Below the pieces are notes generated by a model that was not told the DNA's origin, did not search any database, and saw nothing but the letters and a program-made list of their open reading frames with translations. Positions 38,519 to 52,083 of a DNA stretch of 64,000 nucleotides are shown here, piece by piece. The DNA is taken from the NCBI GenBank assembly GCA_013399855.1, contig VXAY01005255.1, forward strand, positions 122,114-186,113, given 5' to 3'. Position numbers and translations under genes: made by a program. The stretch comes from Oxyruncus cristatus. Lineage: Eukaryota; Chordata; Aves; Passeriformes; Cotingidae. Each line of letters starts with the position of its first letter. The stretch's first letter is position 1.

Positions 38519-40818
38519 GTAAGAAAATGTTCACTTGTATGTGGTTTGAAGTAACACATTCATCCTCAGACTGTGAATGAATAGTGATCTGACTTCAAAG
38601 CTAAAGCTATCTTCTTTGTTCGGGAAACAGACCAAGAGGTAGAAAATCAGTGCTTTTTTTAGGAACTCTGGTTTAGCTTCTGGTTGTTGTTTTGACCCCT
38701 CATTTGTTTCATATGCTTTTATATGACTGAGGCAAATTCAAACCATTGGAAGAGAGGGCATAATGAAAACTTAATTAATTTATAAAAATACAGTCAAACT
38801 GCAAGGCATGATTTATTTTGATTTAGCTCCTGTTAAAACAAAAATGTCATTAAAATACAACTGATTGAAGTAAAGAAAAAAACATGGAACTAACTCCTCC
38901 TAAAATAACTTCGTTGGTGTTAGTGCCAAAATTTCCAAGAATCAGCAGGCGTCAGTTGGTCTTTGTTGCAAAGCCTGCTCTGTCTCCATCTTTTTAATTC
39001 ATCAAGGAGAAGTTATGACAGTCTGCTCCTTCCTAGATGTAGCTGGAGTCTATCTGTCATTTGCAGTGAGCAACAGGGACAGAAGTTATGCAGGATCTCA
39101 GGTTGTTGTGGATTGACTGCCAGGGTGCTGTGGAAATTACATTATGATTCTTCGCTCTTACACTAACATGTTTTTAGAGAGAGATAATAGACTTGAAAGC
39201 AATGAAAGAGAAGTTTTGAAGGGATTTTAGAAATAAAAAGATTATTTCATTACTGCAGTGTTGGATCATGGTCTGTTTAAAAGTGGTAAGCTGTAGATAC
39301 AAGAAATTCTTGTTGTCTTTACTATGGATCTACTTTCCAGAGAATAATTTCATTTTTAGCTCAGTGACCCTTAATGGTCATACTGAGAACTGAGAATACT
39401 GGCACTATGTGAATAAATACTATCCTCTTTCCAGCCCAGCATCAGGTGTGCAATAGTTCCCTAACTTTCAGGGTCACAGCAGCTCCTGGAGTAGAAAGGA
39501 AAACAGTAATTATGTCTTATACATGCTATTTTAAGGTACAGAATGGTACTTTTTATACTTACCTTCCAGTCGAACCTAGAGAAACAATGGAGAGGAGGAG
39601 AGGAAATGGGCAGAGTGAAGTGTCCTTATATGCCTGGCCACCACATAACTAATCTGCTTGGTTGCCTTGGGCTACCATCAGAGATGCACTGTTGCTGAAT
39701 AAATTATGGGACTGGTTTTGTGGCCTGAGAGGTAGGAGAAATAGGACATGAAAGTGCCTAGTATAAAAAATTTAAATAATTTGCTATAGCCTTTGCCCTA
39801 AATAGACTTGTCTCTTGGGTTGGGGAGCCCCATGCAACATTCTGCTTGGGTCAACAAAGACTGGTTGAGCACTGGCGTGTGATTAGACTTTGTTTCTACT
39901 TTTGAACAGTTAAACACTAAACCCATAATCTGAATTTCTGCTCCAGTCCTAAATGCGCTTTAAAGGAAAATTCTGTTCCTGGGCTGAAGAAGTAATTTAC
40001 AGTTACTCTACATTTACTTGATTTGGTAGTAGAGCACAGTCACTTACAAATTGCCATTTTGTAAGACTAGCCTATCAAAGTGTGCATAAAACAGTTTAGG
40101 ACATGCATTGTCTACCCCATGCAGTTATATTTCAGATCACTTAACTTGCTTAATATTTGTGTATTTCACACCCCTTTCTGTTCTCAGTGCTGCTACAGAG
40201 GGCACAGTGTCTAAGCTAGAAGGAGTAGGTAGATAGTTCTTAATACTGAGACTTGGCTTAATAAAAACCACAACTGTTTAAAAATGTCTTGTTTTTCTAT
40301 ATTGCCTATATACCTTTGGTCAGTGTGGGCTCTGAAAATGGCTGTAGTTAAATTTAGTTGTCAGCTCCTGCTGCTTGCATCCCTGTTCTTTTTTCCTTGT
40401 GTTGTATTTGTTTGCCTTTCTTTAATTAGATGATATCAGTAGAACATCAGATGCATTTAGCTATGGCTGCACATCCTAATGTTGCTTTTCTACCTAGCAA
40501 ATTAAATTAGATTTTTTTCTTCTCCTGATTTAGCTACTTATCCCGCTTTTAAGATTTGAGAGAAAAATTAGTATTCATGAAAACAACTAAAACTTTTGGC
40601 TTTGAGAGACATTGGTGTGCTGTAACCATGTATTGCATGGAAATTTTATGCAAGCAATGTAGATTTGCCTCATCTCTGATTTCTCTTTATGGATCTTGAT
40701 GCAGACTGATACTATGGTTATTTGGTAATGCACAGAGCTATGGGGAAGAGCAAAAGTAGTTTGTAACTGGGGATGAGTTTTATGCATAGATGTCCAAGAG
40801 AGAAATTAGAGCACCCAA

Positions 40819-40990
40819 TTCATAGAATGGCCTGGTTTGGAAGGGACCTTAAAGATCACGTAGTTCCACCCCATCTGCTGTGGGCAGGGACACCTTTCAA
40901 TAGACCAGGTTTCTCAGAGCTTCATCCTGCCTGGCCTAGAACACTTGCAGGGTTGGGGCATCCACAACTTCTCTGGGCAACTGTTGCCTG
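40819..40990 (-). mobile_element. CR1 LINE 3' fragment
   Basis: On + it reads 'catagaatggcctggtttgg' then 'aagggaccttaaagatcacg' and a later 'ttggggcatccacaacttc', the reverse complement of the CR1 3' UTR. The left edge is the CR1 3' terminus. It is truncated at about 170 bp. Confidence 0.92.
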
Positions 40991-43225
40991 ATTGTGACTG
41001 TTTTTGAAACAATCTCTAAAAAAGAGAAGTGTGGCTGATTCACTGTAAGCTCTTGGAAACCTTGATCAGCTTGCAAGTTTGCCAGGTAAAACTTATTTTG
41101 TCATGGTGTATTTCTGACCTGAAAATCTAATTTATGCAAGTGCTACATGAGAAAGTGGCAAATGTAGCTATTTAGGCTGACAGAAGGATTATAGAATTCT
41201 GTCACCTCTGCCACAGAGCAGACATTGCTTCCTTTGTTTTTTTTTTAATACTGAGAGCATAGTCTTAAGTGCTGTCAAGTATCTAATAAATAATGTGTGA
41301 GATGTATGATGTTTCCCTAAGAAGCTCTGTGGAAGAATATGAATCTTTTGCTCCTCTGGATTCTGGTGTGCACTGCGGTTCCTGTGGCAGAACGTAGGAA
41401 AGTCCTACTAGCTTTTTATGAGAAATATTGATTTATCTTCCAACTGCTTGTGAGCTGAAGTGTTTTCCAGAGGAAATGCAATACTCTGCACTGTTGCTAT
41501 GCCAGCTGTCACAAACAGTTAAAGGAGTGGTCTGAAATCAGCCTTTACATTGTCTTATATAGTTCCTCTGAGTTCTTACTGTGCCCTGATGTTTTAAGGC
41601 CTGTTGTTCTGATTATTTTAAGTTGTTCTGATTACAGTTCTGCTCAAACTGTGCACATAGTTGAAGTTTGGGGAAGAGTAGATCAAGTCAAACATTTGAG
41701 CTTTAAATAACTTCAAAGAAGTTCTGGTTTTAATGCCAGTAATTTGCATATCATTAACAGGGAAAGCATTGAAAACAACAAGTATAGTTAGAATATGTGC
41801 TTGTGGGTATAAATTATTGTTGGTGTAGACTCAGTGTATTTAATTATTTTTATGCAGAAGAATGAAAATGAATGATTTAGATGTCTGAAGTTCAGAGAAT
41901 TGTAGCAAACAAAGTGCTTTATTTCAAGTACGTCTTGTAGTTGCCAAAAAAATACTGAGAGGGCCAGAATAGTTCACTAAGGAGGGCATTTAAGTGGACT
42001 AAAAAATGGATAGAAGTCTTGGCAGGGTCAATAAATAGCAGAAAGTAGTCCACAATTATTTTTTTTCGCTCCATGCTCTCGTTTTTATCACTAAATATGG
42101 AGAATGTCTTCTACATTTTGCATATCTCTAGGGGTTTATGGAGCAAGATTTTACCTTTGAGTTGTAATTCCTTTGGATTTTGAAGTTTCATTGCAGTGGT
42201 AGGTTGTGTGCATCCAGAATCTGAAACCTATGAAATTTTGCCAGCAGAGTCTCCTGGATTTATGTCTGTTCCCATGTACTGTACCAAGTGCATGAACACA
42301 CAGCAGGATGAGCCGTTGCTTCAGTTCTTTCACGTTGTCTTTGCTTTGAGGCAGTGCGTGTTGACTGCAGTTTTTTGCTTAGGTCTCTTTGGCTTGATGA
42401 TCTTTGACAGCATATTGGGGATGGCCAGTGAGCAATCTGTAGCCTAGATTTGGATGGCATCTTAATGGTTCTGTGGCTCACATGCTGCTGCATGGGAGGC
42501 TGCAAGACTGAAGGACTTTGGCAAATGCTGCTGGTTGTTCTTGGGCTATGGCTACGGCTACGCCTAGGGAAGCCAGGCTGCTGCTGCTGCTCGTCTTGCT
42601 TAGGAGAGACTAAGCAAGGGCTTGGCTGATTTGGATTCAGAGGGTCTTGGGTGTTGGATTTGTGGTGTAGGAGTTGTACTGGGCTGCTTTCTATCACAAG
42701 GACTAGCTGTGGACAGTCAGGGTTCCAGAGCTTTGAAGACTTGTTTTACCAGAGACTTCACTGAAGAGCTGTTTTTAAGCTGCTGTACAAAGTGTGTTCT
42801 GGAGAAAAAAAGGAGGAAAATGGATCTATGGCAGAACTACTGTGCTATGCTGGTGGTGTCTTGAGACAGAAATGACAGATGAGGGATGCAGTGTTACACA
42901 GAGGGATAAGGGACTGTGGCAAAGCTGTGCCAAGCTGTGTGGAAGGTGGTGACAGCATTTCAGAAAGTGATGTGTGGATGCCTGTCCTTGGTTACTGAAG
43001 GGAGACAACAGTGTGTCTCGGGAGCAGTGTGTTGCCTGTTCATCTTCGCTCCAATGATCAGTAGGAATTAATGTGAGGCAGCTTTGTCTCCACTGTTGAA
43101 CACTTCCATGGTGCTGTGCAGTGTAATGCAGAGAGACCACTGAAGATGCTAGTGCAGGTACAGCCAGCTGATGCTTACTAGTTTATTCTGACTAGTTGTA
43201 GTTGGATGTATCAGATTGCCTTGGG

Positions 43226-43278
43226 TTTTTTTGTTTGTTTGGATTTTTTGTGGTTTGTTGTTTTTGTTTGTTTTTTCC
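43226..43278. repeat. TTTG-type low-complexity tract
   Basis: A run of T-rich sequence with interspersed G (tttgtttg units). Simple-sequence intronic DNA. Confidence 0.7.
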
Positions 43279-45958
43279 TGGTGTGTCCTGTGATACCACC
43301 ATGGCAGCTAGATTATTCCCAAAGTCCTGGGTGGTTGACTGCATGGTGGACAGTAGTGTGCTGGCCTAGATACGAGTGCACCTGGGCCTAGGCTAGTTTG
43401 CCCTATGGAAGTAAATAATTTGTTGATACCCTGTTTCTATTTTCGATAAAATTAGGATAACTTAAATTAGGGGAAAGAGTAAATTCCTACTCTTCCCTTC
43501 AGTTTTGTTCTCAGCTTCTTTAATTGTAGGTAAGGATCCTGTACCTTAACACTCAGTTTTAAGCTATATGGTCTGTGAGTGATGACAACTAAAGACTGTA
43601 ATCCTTGTGTTCTTCAGAAGATGAGCTAGTCAAAGGAAAAAATGTGAGTCTGATTCTTTTGCTCTGTCCTTGGGACAAAGAAGAAAAGGATTCTAGAGCA
43701 GCCTGACTGTGTATAGATCCTGGAAGAGGATAAACTGTCTCTTTAGTCTGCTTGCACTGAGATTGGAGCAATACTGTGGGGGTGTTTGTCTTCTGAGTCG
43801 CCAGGGTATTGTGCATCTCTCTGACACCTCATGGGAAGGTCTACTTCCTATGGAAGCAGATGCGGCTGACAGACTGCCTCAGTAGGTGTCATCTAGAAAT
43901 GATGGTTTCAGTCCCATAAACATCACAAAAACATCTGATTAGGCCTTTTTTTCAGCTGGTGTTTGATTAGGGTTTATCATATTTTTCTCTTCTCCTGCCC
44001 CATGCCATTGAAAGCAGTAGGCAGAGATGAATCACCAGGAAGACTGTTTAGTTGGACGTGTGATAAGCTGAAAGCTGTTATTCTGCATGAATATTATGCA
44101 CAACACTGTACAAATCATATGATTGTTTCCTACCCAGTTTTAAATATTTACTTCCACAAATAATGTTTGACAATATGACAATGTAACGTGTAAATAGTAA
44201 CAATAGATTAATAAAAATCATAACATCTTTCTTAGGTCTTCTAAGAATAAAGGCTTGCAGTTGTTCCTGGTTTAGTGGAAGTTGTCCCTTGTGTAGTGGG
44301 AGCTTCAAATTTTAGTTACAGAGTATTTTCAAATGGAGATACCTATTTGAGAACCTCATTGTAACAACCACTTACAAGTGATGTCAATGTTTTGGCTTTA
44401 TAAACAGCCAAATTAAAGGTTTCTGCAAAAGATAACTTTGATTTAGCAGTGTCAGGTCAGTTATTGTTTTACCACACTTACTTTTCCACCCCACTGTATA
44501 AATGGTCTACTTTATGAATCATCATTCCAACATATGAAATAATTGGCACTTTTGTCAGATGCTTCCTCCGTATTTGTTGCACTGCATCATGTGGTAGCCT
44601 CACTCAGACCCCTCCAAACTCATCTCAGCATTCCATAATAAGTATTCTTTAATAGGCTATGTTCTTAACCAATTTCACACAAGTCATAAAGAAATGAGAT
44701 CACATCAGACCTGTTTTCTGGAAAGGGCGAGGCTCTTTAGGTGATCTCCTAAGTATCTATTCCCTTTTTGAGAAGAGGAAGGATCTTGCACTTAGAGATC
44801 CTGGCATTCTTTAAGCACATCCCTGTAAGGATTTGATACCCGGTAGTGTCAGAGCACACACAGTGGGGCTGCTGCAAATTTATTTTCCCTTTAAAAATAT
44901 TCTCATTGCTAATACGTGTAAGCTAACAACCTGGCATTCTGTATCTACTCTGAGATTTTGTATTATGTGCCACAGGATCAGTCACCTGTTCCAGTAGAGA
45001 AATGTTCCATCCCTGTTGCAACAGGGATTTGAATTCTCAGCTCCTTGTGCTGCCTTGTGATAGTCTTCTGTGAATTACAGATTTCAGTGAGGCCCAAAAG
45101 AAAGAGAACTGAATGCCTGGCTCTGAGTGATAGTCCACATGTACAGTCACAGTGAAAATGTATGTTCCTAGTCACTAAAGCCTAGATAACTTTTTAATTT
45201 TTGTGTAGTGCTCATCAGGGTGATACTTCAGGTATATCCTCTGTTCTGTTCATGTAAATGCGAACATCCTCCTCAATGGCTTGGTAAGGTAGACTGCTTG
45301 CACCATTTCTTCACTTCCACTCAGCCACCTGCTCAAGTAGAGTGCTACACTACTGATAGCTCTTAAGCTTCATATAAAATGTTGTTCCCTATTTGCTTAT
45401 CATCCAGACTAGCCTATACGGCTCCTTAGTGGCCTTTCCAAGTAATTTTTTCCTCTTGTAGATGAGAACAAAATCCCATTTTCTGATGAGTGTGGGAAAG
45501 TGGTTTGGGCACCGTTTTTTCCTAAGAGTAGGAGAAACTTTTAGAACCTCTACCACTTGTGGAACTTGTTATTTAGAAAACCTATGGAGGCCTCCTCACA
45601 AGTGGAAAAAACCCCCGAAACATTTCTCATACCTGAGTACTGTTGTACAGGACTCCAAAATGTGGAGAGACAGAAAACGTGTATAGGAGAAGGGCTTCTG
45701 TTGGATTCTGATCCACTGATGCCCACATGCCCCAAGAACCCATCCCTGTTTGATCAAGCACTGCCTACATTTCAGCACCATCAGACTGAGTCACTTCAGA
45801 CGGTGTCTTCCTAAGAGATTCATTGATACACAATGTCTTTCTTGCCTTCTCTGTTGTAGCCTAGCAAAGCAGAGGCAGACTTCATCTGCAAACCCAGTGA
45901 TGTTTTCTGAATCTGACTTTAAATCTGGAACTGCCTTTGGGATTTTAGCTGGCATGCA

Positions 45959-46145
45959 ATCATAGAATCATTTTGGTTGGAAAAGACCTCTGAGATCATC
46001 GAGTCCAGCCATTAACCCAGCACTACCAAATTCACCAATAAACCATGTCCCCAGGTGTCACATCTGCACATCTTTTAAATACCTCCAGGGATGGTGACTT
46101 AAGCACTCCCCGTGGCAACCTGTTTCAATGCTTGAGTGCAGTCCC
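45959..46145 (-). mobile_element. CR1 LINE 3' fragment
   Basis: It starts 'atcatagaatcattttggtt' and continues 'gagatcatcgagtccagcc' and 'cctccagggatggtgactt', the reverse complement of a CR1 3' region. The right edge is uncertain. Confidence 0.92.
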
Positions 46146-47002
46146 TGGTACAAGCACTTGTCAGTCTGTTTTGCTCCTGGTTGTCTTCATACAAGGCACC
46201 TTCTTTTAAGTGCTGCATTCAGTGTAGCACAATAGCCCAGTGCGTTGGCCACCTTTCTCTTCAGACATCTGTGCTGGCAGAGAAGTGTATTCCACAACCA
46301 GGTAGGTGGTTGTTCCTGTTGACAGTAAATAGACTTTCTTCATCAACAGTGAGTTTCCTTCTTTTGCAAAGGCCTCCTTTAAGCCTCACTGTTTACAGGG
46401 TTCCCAAGAATGGCACTGTGCTATGACCCAGAAGTCCTGTTGATGGCCTGTGCACTTCTGAAAAGAACTCCAGTTGCTGTGGGCTGTCTCTCTTTTATGG
46501 AGTTGTGTTGTCTCTGCATATGTTCTAATAGTTCCCTTCTTTCCCTTTGATTTCCTGCACAGAAGGATCTGAAGTTAGTGGCAGGTGTTCCATGTCTGCT
46601 TTTTGTACCTGCAAAAGCTGAGATTGTGTGACTGGGCAGATAACACTTGCAACAGCTCCTCATCTCAGATGCTTGAAGCTTACATGTGACATGGGGAATA
46701 GTAGATGCCAATCTGTAACTCTTCTTTCTCTGTTTTTGCAAACTGACAATTTCTATTCTTAAGGAGACTATGTTGTAGAATACCTCAAATATTTTGATAG
46801 CACCACGATATATTACAAGTTCTTATTCTAATAGTTGTTTTATTTAGTTGAAAGTTACTGAACTTTTAATAACATTGAGATTTCAGGTTGTTCATTGCTA
46901 ACATTTCTTGTCTTGACACAAATTTATCATCTGTTGTCTCGCTGATTTCAAAAGACAATGTTATCTCTAAAGTAACTCTAGTTATTCTTAATATCACCAC
47001 AG

Positions 47003-47133
47003 GTAAAATGTTCCAGTCTCCAGATATCACTCTTATTGTAGAGTTCATATTTATGTTTTATAAGGAGAAACCTATTGATTGGCTCCTGGACCATATCCTC
47101 TGGGTGAAAGTGTGTAACCCTGAGAAAGATGCT
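47003..47133 (+). CDS. MGAT4A: MGAT4A coding exon, catalytic domain (residues 297-340)
   Basis: A 131-nt exon after a ccaccacag acceptor. It encodes [20 protein letters not shown] then [20 protein letters not shown], extremely conserved with human MGAT4A. It ends in phase 0 at a gtaagt donor. The upstream reading frame stays open into the intron by chance. Confidence 0.97.
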
Positions 47134-47720
47134 GTAAGTTTGTTTTCGTTATAAAGCTTTTAAAATGTTTTTGTGATGGTGAATGAGTTGGTTTTGTGAG
47201 CTGGAAGCTAGCATAGTGTGTGTTACCGTTACTGCATGTTCTGGGAGTCATTCTTCCTGCCAAGATTTTTATCTCAAAAAGAACAGTTTTCAGAGGCATT
47301 ATAACTGTTACTGCTTTGGATTTTGGACATGGGTGCAATAGGATGAAAAGCAAAATTTTAGTTAGTCCCTGTGTGTAACAGTGCTAAAATAAACTCGTAT
47401 GTGTAACTGCTGCTGAGGCTCTGCAGGATGTCACTGCTTGGATAGCAGTCTTCGAGAAGGTTCCAAATGGGGAATAAACTTTGGATTTTGGTCCTTCATT
47501 TCTCAAGTAGCACCCTTGCTGAAAGACTGAATAAACAAGTTCTGTGCAAGAACCTTGAATGGTGTTGTATTTGCACGTCAGTCTTGATATATTTCTGGAA
47601 TGAAAACAAGAACAACTGGATAAATAGGACTAGCTTCTTACCTTGTTTTGGTTTTTACTAATGTGTTTTGTTTTTTTTTTTTTTTTATCCTACCCTTCCC
47701 TTTTCCCCCCACTGTTTCAG
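47134..47720 (+). other. MGAT4A: MGAT4A intron, 587 bp
   Basis: Phase 0 intron. A long T-tract (47667-47687) and C-rich run form a strong polypyrimidine stretch before the gtttcag acceptor. No repeat family is seen. Confidence 0.92.
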
Positions 47721-47828
47721 AAACATTGTGATCGACAGAAATCTAATCTACGGATACGCTTCAGGCCTTCTCTTTTCCAGCATGTTGGCCTCCACTCTTC
47801 TCTAGCAGGGAAGATCCAGAAACTCACA
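47721..47828 (+). CDS. MGAT4A: MGAT4A coding exon, end of catalytic domain (residues 341-376)
   Basis: A 108-nt exon, phase 0 at both ends, encoding [20 protein letters not shown] then [16 protein letters not shown]. It closes the GT54 domain. The donor is gttagt, a weaker variant at +3. Confidence 0.97.
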
Positions 47829-48227
47829 GTTAGTAGCCAATATTTCCCTTCTGGTCCAGAGCAGGCCAATTAAATTAAAAACTTTGTGGTGATTGAGAAA
47901 ACAGGCATTTTCTTGTTGTCTTGCATTTCCAAGCACAGTGTATATTGCTCCAGTTGGAATTAAATCTGATGTAAACTGGTTACTATTGAGTATAAGAAGT
48001 GCTAGTCTCAGCTAATGTGGATTTTTGTTGGGGATATTTTTTTTCTCATTTTTACTTTTATGGCATTCTCATCTTACTAATCATTACAAGATCTGATGCA
48101 CCCAAAATGAGTAATGCATTTGTTTTCCATTTTAGGCAAGTGTTTGTTTTAAGTGTAACCACTTTGGAAAAGAACATAATAAATAAGGTTATCTGACCAG
48201 CATGATGTTTGTCTGTCTTTCAATTAG
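47829..48227 (+). other. MGAT4A: MGAT4A intron, 399 bp
   Basis: The shortest intron in the window, AT-rich, running from a gttagt donor to a caattag acceptor. Nothing else is recognisable. Confidence 0.92.
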
Positions 48228-48421
48228 GATAAAGACTTCCTGAAACCATTACTGCATAAAATCCACGTGAATCCACCTGCAGAGGTTTCGACATCTTTAA
48301 AAGTCTACCAGGGGCATACACTAGAAAAAACCTACGTAGGGGAAGATTTTTTCTGGGCTGTCACACCAGTTGCTGGAGATTATATTCTTTTTAAATTTGA
48401 CAAGCCAGTCAATGTAGAAAG
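48228..48421 (+). CDS. MGAT4A: MGAT4A coding exon, start of C-terminal lectin-like domain (residues 377-441)
   Basis: A 194-nt exon encoding [20 protein letters not shown], then a segment including [20 protein letters not shown] and [10 protein letters not shown]. The family has a CBM-like C-terminal domain that binds GlcNAc-terminated glycans, and this exon starts it. It ends in phase 2 at a gttagt donor. Residue 441 is split across the junction and reads Arg here. Confidence 0.97.
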
Positions 48422-50353
48422 GTTAGTAATTGTTTGCCTTTGGTCTCATATATAAAGTTGCTTGTGCCAAGAATGTTTGAAGATAGAATTTGGGACTGTC
48501 ATTATGACCTAAAGTGAAATGACGTAGGACATTGGGAATTCAGCTGAAACTATGATCATTACTGTTTTCCCTCCAAATCTTTTACTACAGTAAATTTTGT
48601 CTTGCTTTTTAATTTTTTTTTTTTTTTTATCTGGAGCCTTTTTGATAAATGCAGTGCAAAACCAGTGATTCTCTGACACTTCATAAGAGAATTTAAAAGA
48701 AGCCAATTTGGTGTGTTTGGTTGGTCTGCTTCTAATTACAGTGCAATTGTACAGCATGGTATGTGGTACAGTATGTTGTACCCTGCGGCTTCAGTCCCTT
48801 GGTTGTCCAGATCTGAAATCTTGCTGGAGCATATCACAATGTCCCCAGACCTGAAAGCTGGGAACTCTGGAGGGTCATGTTTTTTAGATGTAGCTTTAGG
48901 GCTTGGAAAAAAGTCACTGTGCTAAGACTCCGAATTGACCTATTTAAAAAACATTAAAATTGAACAAAAAAAAAAAGCAGGGAGGGGGTGCGCCTTCAAA
49001 ATACAAATATCTGTGATTTGTTAGAGGACTAAAGGTGACTTCTTTTTAGCTATTAGTTAGATTAATTAAGGATAATAGAGTTTGCACTGTAGAGATTAGT
49101 CATCCTTTAGTTTTATTGAGACTGATTAGCTGCTTTGCTGCTACTGTCTTGCCAGCATAGTACTCCAAGACTTATAAATGGTTTATTTAATGTCTATTCA
49201 AGTGTTGCTATGTTAGTGGATTCCTTTTCTCCTTACTTCGCATAACTTAATTCGTTCTTTTTAAGCCAGTGCCTATAGCCCTGTAGAACAAAGTTTCTTT
49301 GAATGAATTTGACTAGATATTAAGGAGCCCTTTTTGCAGTCCTGAACTGAATACAGTTAGTCAGCTTCTGTGCCTTGGTACATAATCAAAGGCTAAGTCT
49401 TCACCTTGGCATAGTGCAAAAGTGAGGATCAGTAGTTTCCTTGTTACTACGTTGTTCCAAACTAGTCTGACCTGTGAAACTCAGGTTTGTTGTTGGAGAT
49501 GTCAAACTACTCTTTCAGTTGACTGCTGTGCTTTAAGAGACTCTCCCCATTAGCTTTCCAAGGTGCATGTGTTAAGGAATATGACTGCCATACCTCCTTG
49601 AATTAAAGGCAAAATATTTTTTTAATCCTATGCCAATAGCTTAAAAAACACTTTTTATTTGATTTCTTTTTGATCACATTTTCCTTTTCAAAGATACAAA
49701 GTAAATGTTGTCCATTTTGTTGTGCTTGTCTGGTGTTTATTTAAAAAAGAATCTATGTTCTGAATAGGGTAAGTGTAAGCAGCAAATGTTGATCTTTAGT
49801 GGATTAGGATGAGCCAAATGCTTAATGGCAGTTTTGGAAAGCATTGCTAGCAAGCGTCATAGGTCAGCACTGTTATAAAAAATGACATGCACAGGTCTGA
49901 AGAAAAAAAATTTTTGATACATATTGCCTTAATGGTGAAGGGAACTGGGGGAATGAGTAAGTACTAATTGTCTGTGCAAAAGGTGGGAAAATAGTGTTCA
50001 GTATTGTGGCCTGGAAATTGTAGCTAGCCTAAGGTAGTTATGTCTACATGCTGTGTTCAGAACAGTTTTAGCAGTAGAGGATTATACCTTTTTTTTTTTT
50101 TTGATGCTGTTATTTTGATTTATTGAAGAAATGCATTTTAGTTTTAGACGAAAGGAGGCATCTTGCGTTCTGTTGCTTCCTCAAAGCAAACCCACCAATT
50201 AGAATGGTGCTACCTGTTCAGACTTAAGTTTAATATTATTTGAGCTATCATTGTAAGCCATTTCAAAGTTTATTATGAGTTTTAGCTTCTGTTGCCACAG
50301 TGTCCTCAAAAATACAGTATTTTGCCTTTCTGAAGTCAGTGACTGATTAGAGC

Positions 50354-50381
50354 TGAAATTAAAACAGATGTTTTAATTTCA
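50354..50381. repeat. Perfect 12-bp inverted repeat with 4-base loop
   Basis: Arms 50354-50365 and 50370-50381 are exact reverse complements around agat. It would fold into a compact RNA hairpin and is AT-rich. Confidence 0.85.
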
Positions 50382-52083
50382 AATTGTTGGAGACTTGTTT
50401 TTGTTGGTCTACATAACTTGAACAGCAGCAGCAGATTTTTGTAGGTGAAGGTCTAATGGAGCAATGGTATTTCCTGATATTTCAAGGATGCTTGCTGAGG
50501 CAGTCAGAAATAAAACTGTAACTTGCAGGTTGAAACACAGAAAAGGGAAAATGGACCAAGCATTAGGAAGACTTACCTGGTGGGGAAATACATCTGCTGG
50601 TAGGAATTAAGAGTAGAAAATACACCTTTTATAGCCATCTTGTGTCTGTGAAAGGATGCAACAAGTCGTTTGTTTTTTTTAAGTAATAGAAAAGCTCTTT
50701 GAATTTAAAGAAAATTTTGTCTGCCAAGTCAGTTTGAGGTGTAACTGCTTAGTAACTCCCATAACAAATTCTTGATGAAGAAGTTTTTTAATGGAAATAC
50801 TGACCGCAGCTCTGACTGAATGAATGGCAGGTCTGTTACACTGTGACAGAGCACTAACTTGTTCCTGTAGTTTATTTTTCCACTCCAAGTGTTTTGCTGA
50901 ACTGAATTTGAGTTTTCTGCAGTTCAGTAATTAGTTTTCATTAAGTCTTTAAATATTTATGTTTAAGATCTGAGAATATTGTCAGGGATAACATTGGCAA
51001 GGAGCTCTTAATAGCTTAGAGTGAGAATGGAGCTCACTTCACACTGAGCAGAAAGCAACATGTGTGGCTGTTTTATGCAAGACCTGGTTGGCAGATCTCT
51101 GCTGAATATTGAACGGTCAGATAGATGGTCCTTGTTCTAAACCACACCTGGAGAATGTGTAAATTGAAATCTTCTAACAGTTATTTTAGTAACAGCTCTT
51201 GCACTGAACCTTTTTAGGTTTTTTCCAAGCAAAAGATCTCCAGCCACAACACCAACGTCCCTTAATAGTATGTTAGGGTCTCACTCTTGTCTTTGCAGTA
51301 AGAAAAAGCATACCTTTCTTTCAGTAGCACATCCTTGAGAATGAAAAGTAGATTGGAGGACTTTCTTCTTAAAAACAAATTGCACAGCAATGTTGAAGTA
51401 TGGTTTGGTTTTGGTTTGGTTTTTTTGATTTTTTTTTTTTTTTTTAAAGTAAATTGATAAATGCTCAAAATACCCTACATTGTAAAGATAAGAAATACTG
51501 AATTTCTGTCCCCCCCCGTTGTTATATAATTATTGAAACCCACTTTGCTGTTTCGGTATGTACACTGCTGTTCCAAACACAGATTTAATTAAAACTGACA
51601 GTTAATATTTAAGAGTTTCTCTATGAACCAGCCAAAACACTTCTGAGAAAGAAAGTTCCATTGCAGCACTTAAGTGATACTGGTGTCCATCATCATCACA
51701 ACCATTTCTTTTATAAGTGCCTAAATTTCAGAGTGCTCCTTATGGATGTGATTTACACAAATCAGATACAGTTTTCAAAGAACATGTGCACTAATTACTT
51801 GGAGGAAACCCTTGAAAGTGCATAACCTATGACTGTTAGATTAGGTTTACACTCGTCAGCTTTTCTGCAATAGGAATTTAGAATGGTTATTTTTAAAAAG
51901 AGCTTAAGGTTTGCTTCAGTATAAATGGATTTTAAATGCTGATCTTTATTTTAAGAAATAAGCTGCAGGAAAGGACAAGTATGTCAGCAAAAAACAAAAC
52001 TCATCCCCACTTCACTAGTGTATATAAGTTTGCTTTATATTTTTAAAGTATGAGGCTCATCATTTCTTGTATATAACTGTGTC

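Larger units (their letters stand above)
38519..47002 (+). other. MGAT4A: MGAT4A intron, 8.5 kb
   Basis: Phase 1 intron with two antisense CR1 fragments (40819-40990 and 45959-46145), a G/T-rich low-complexity tract at about 43226-43278, and a GC-richer patch at 42480-43140 with a short CTG run. No other gene is supported. Confidence 0.9.

Noticed and set aside
42260..42697. 145-codon Gln/Ser-rich minus-strand frame
   Set aside because: No recognisable domain, no splice context and a composition explained by the CTG run. Kept only as a compositional observation.
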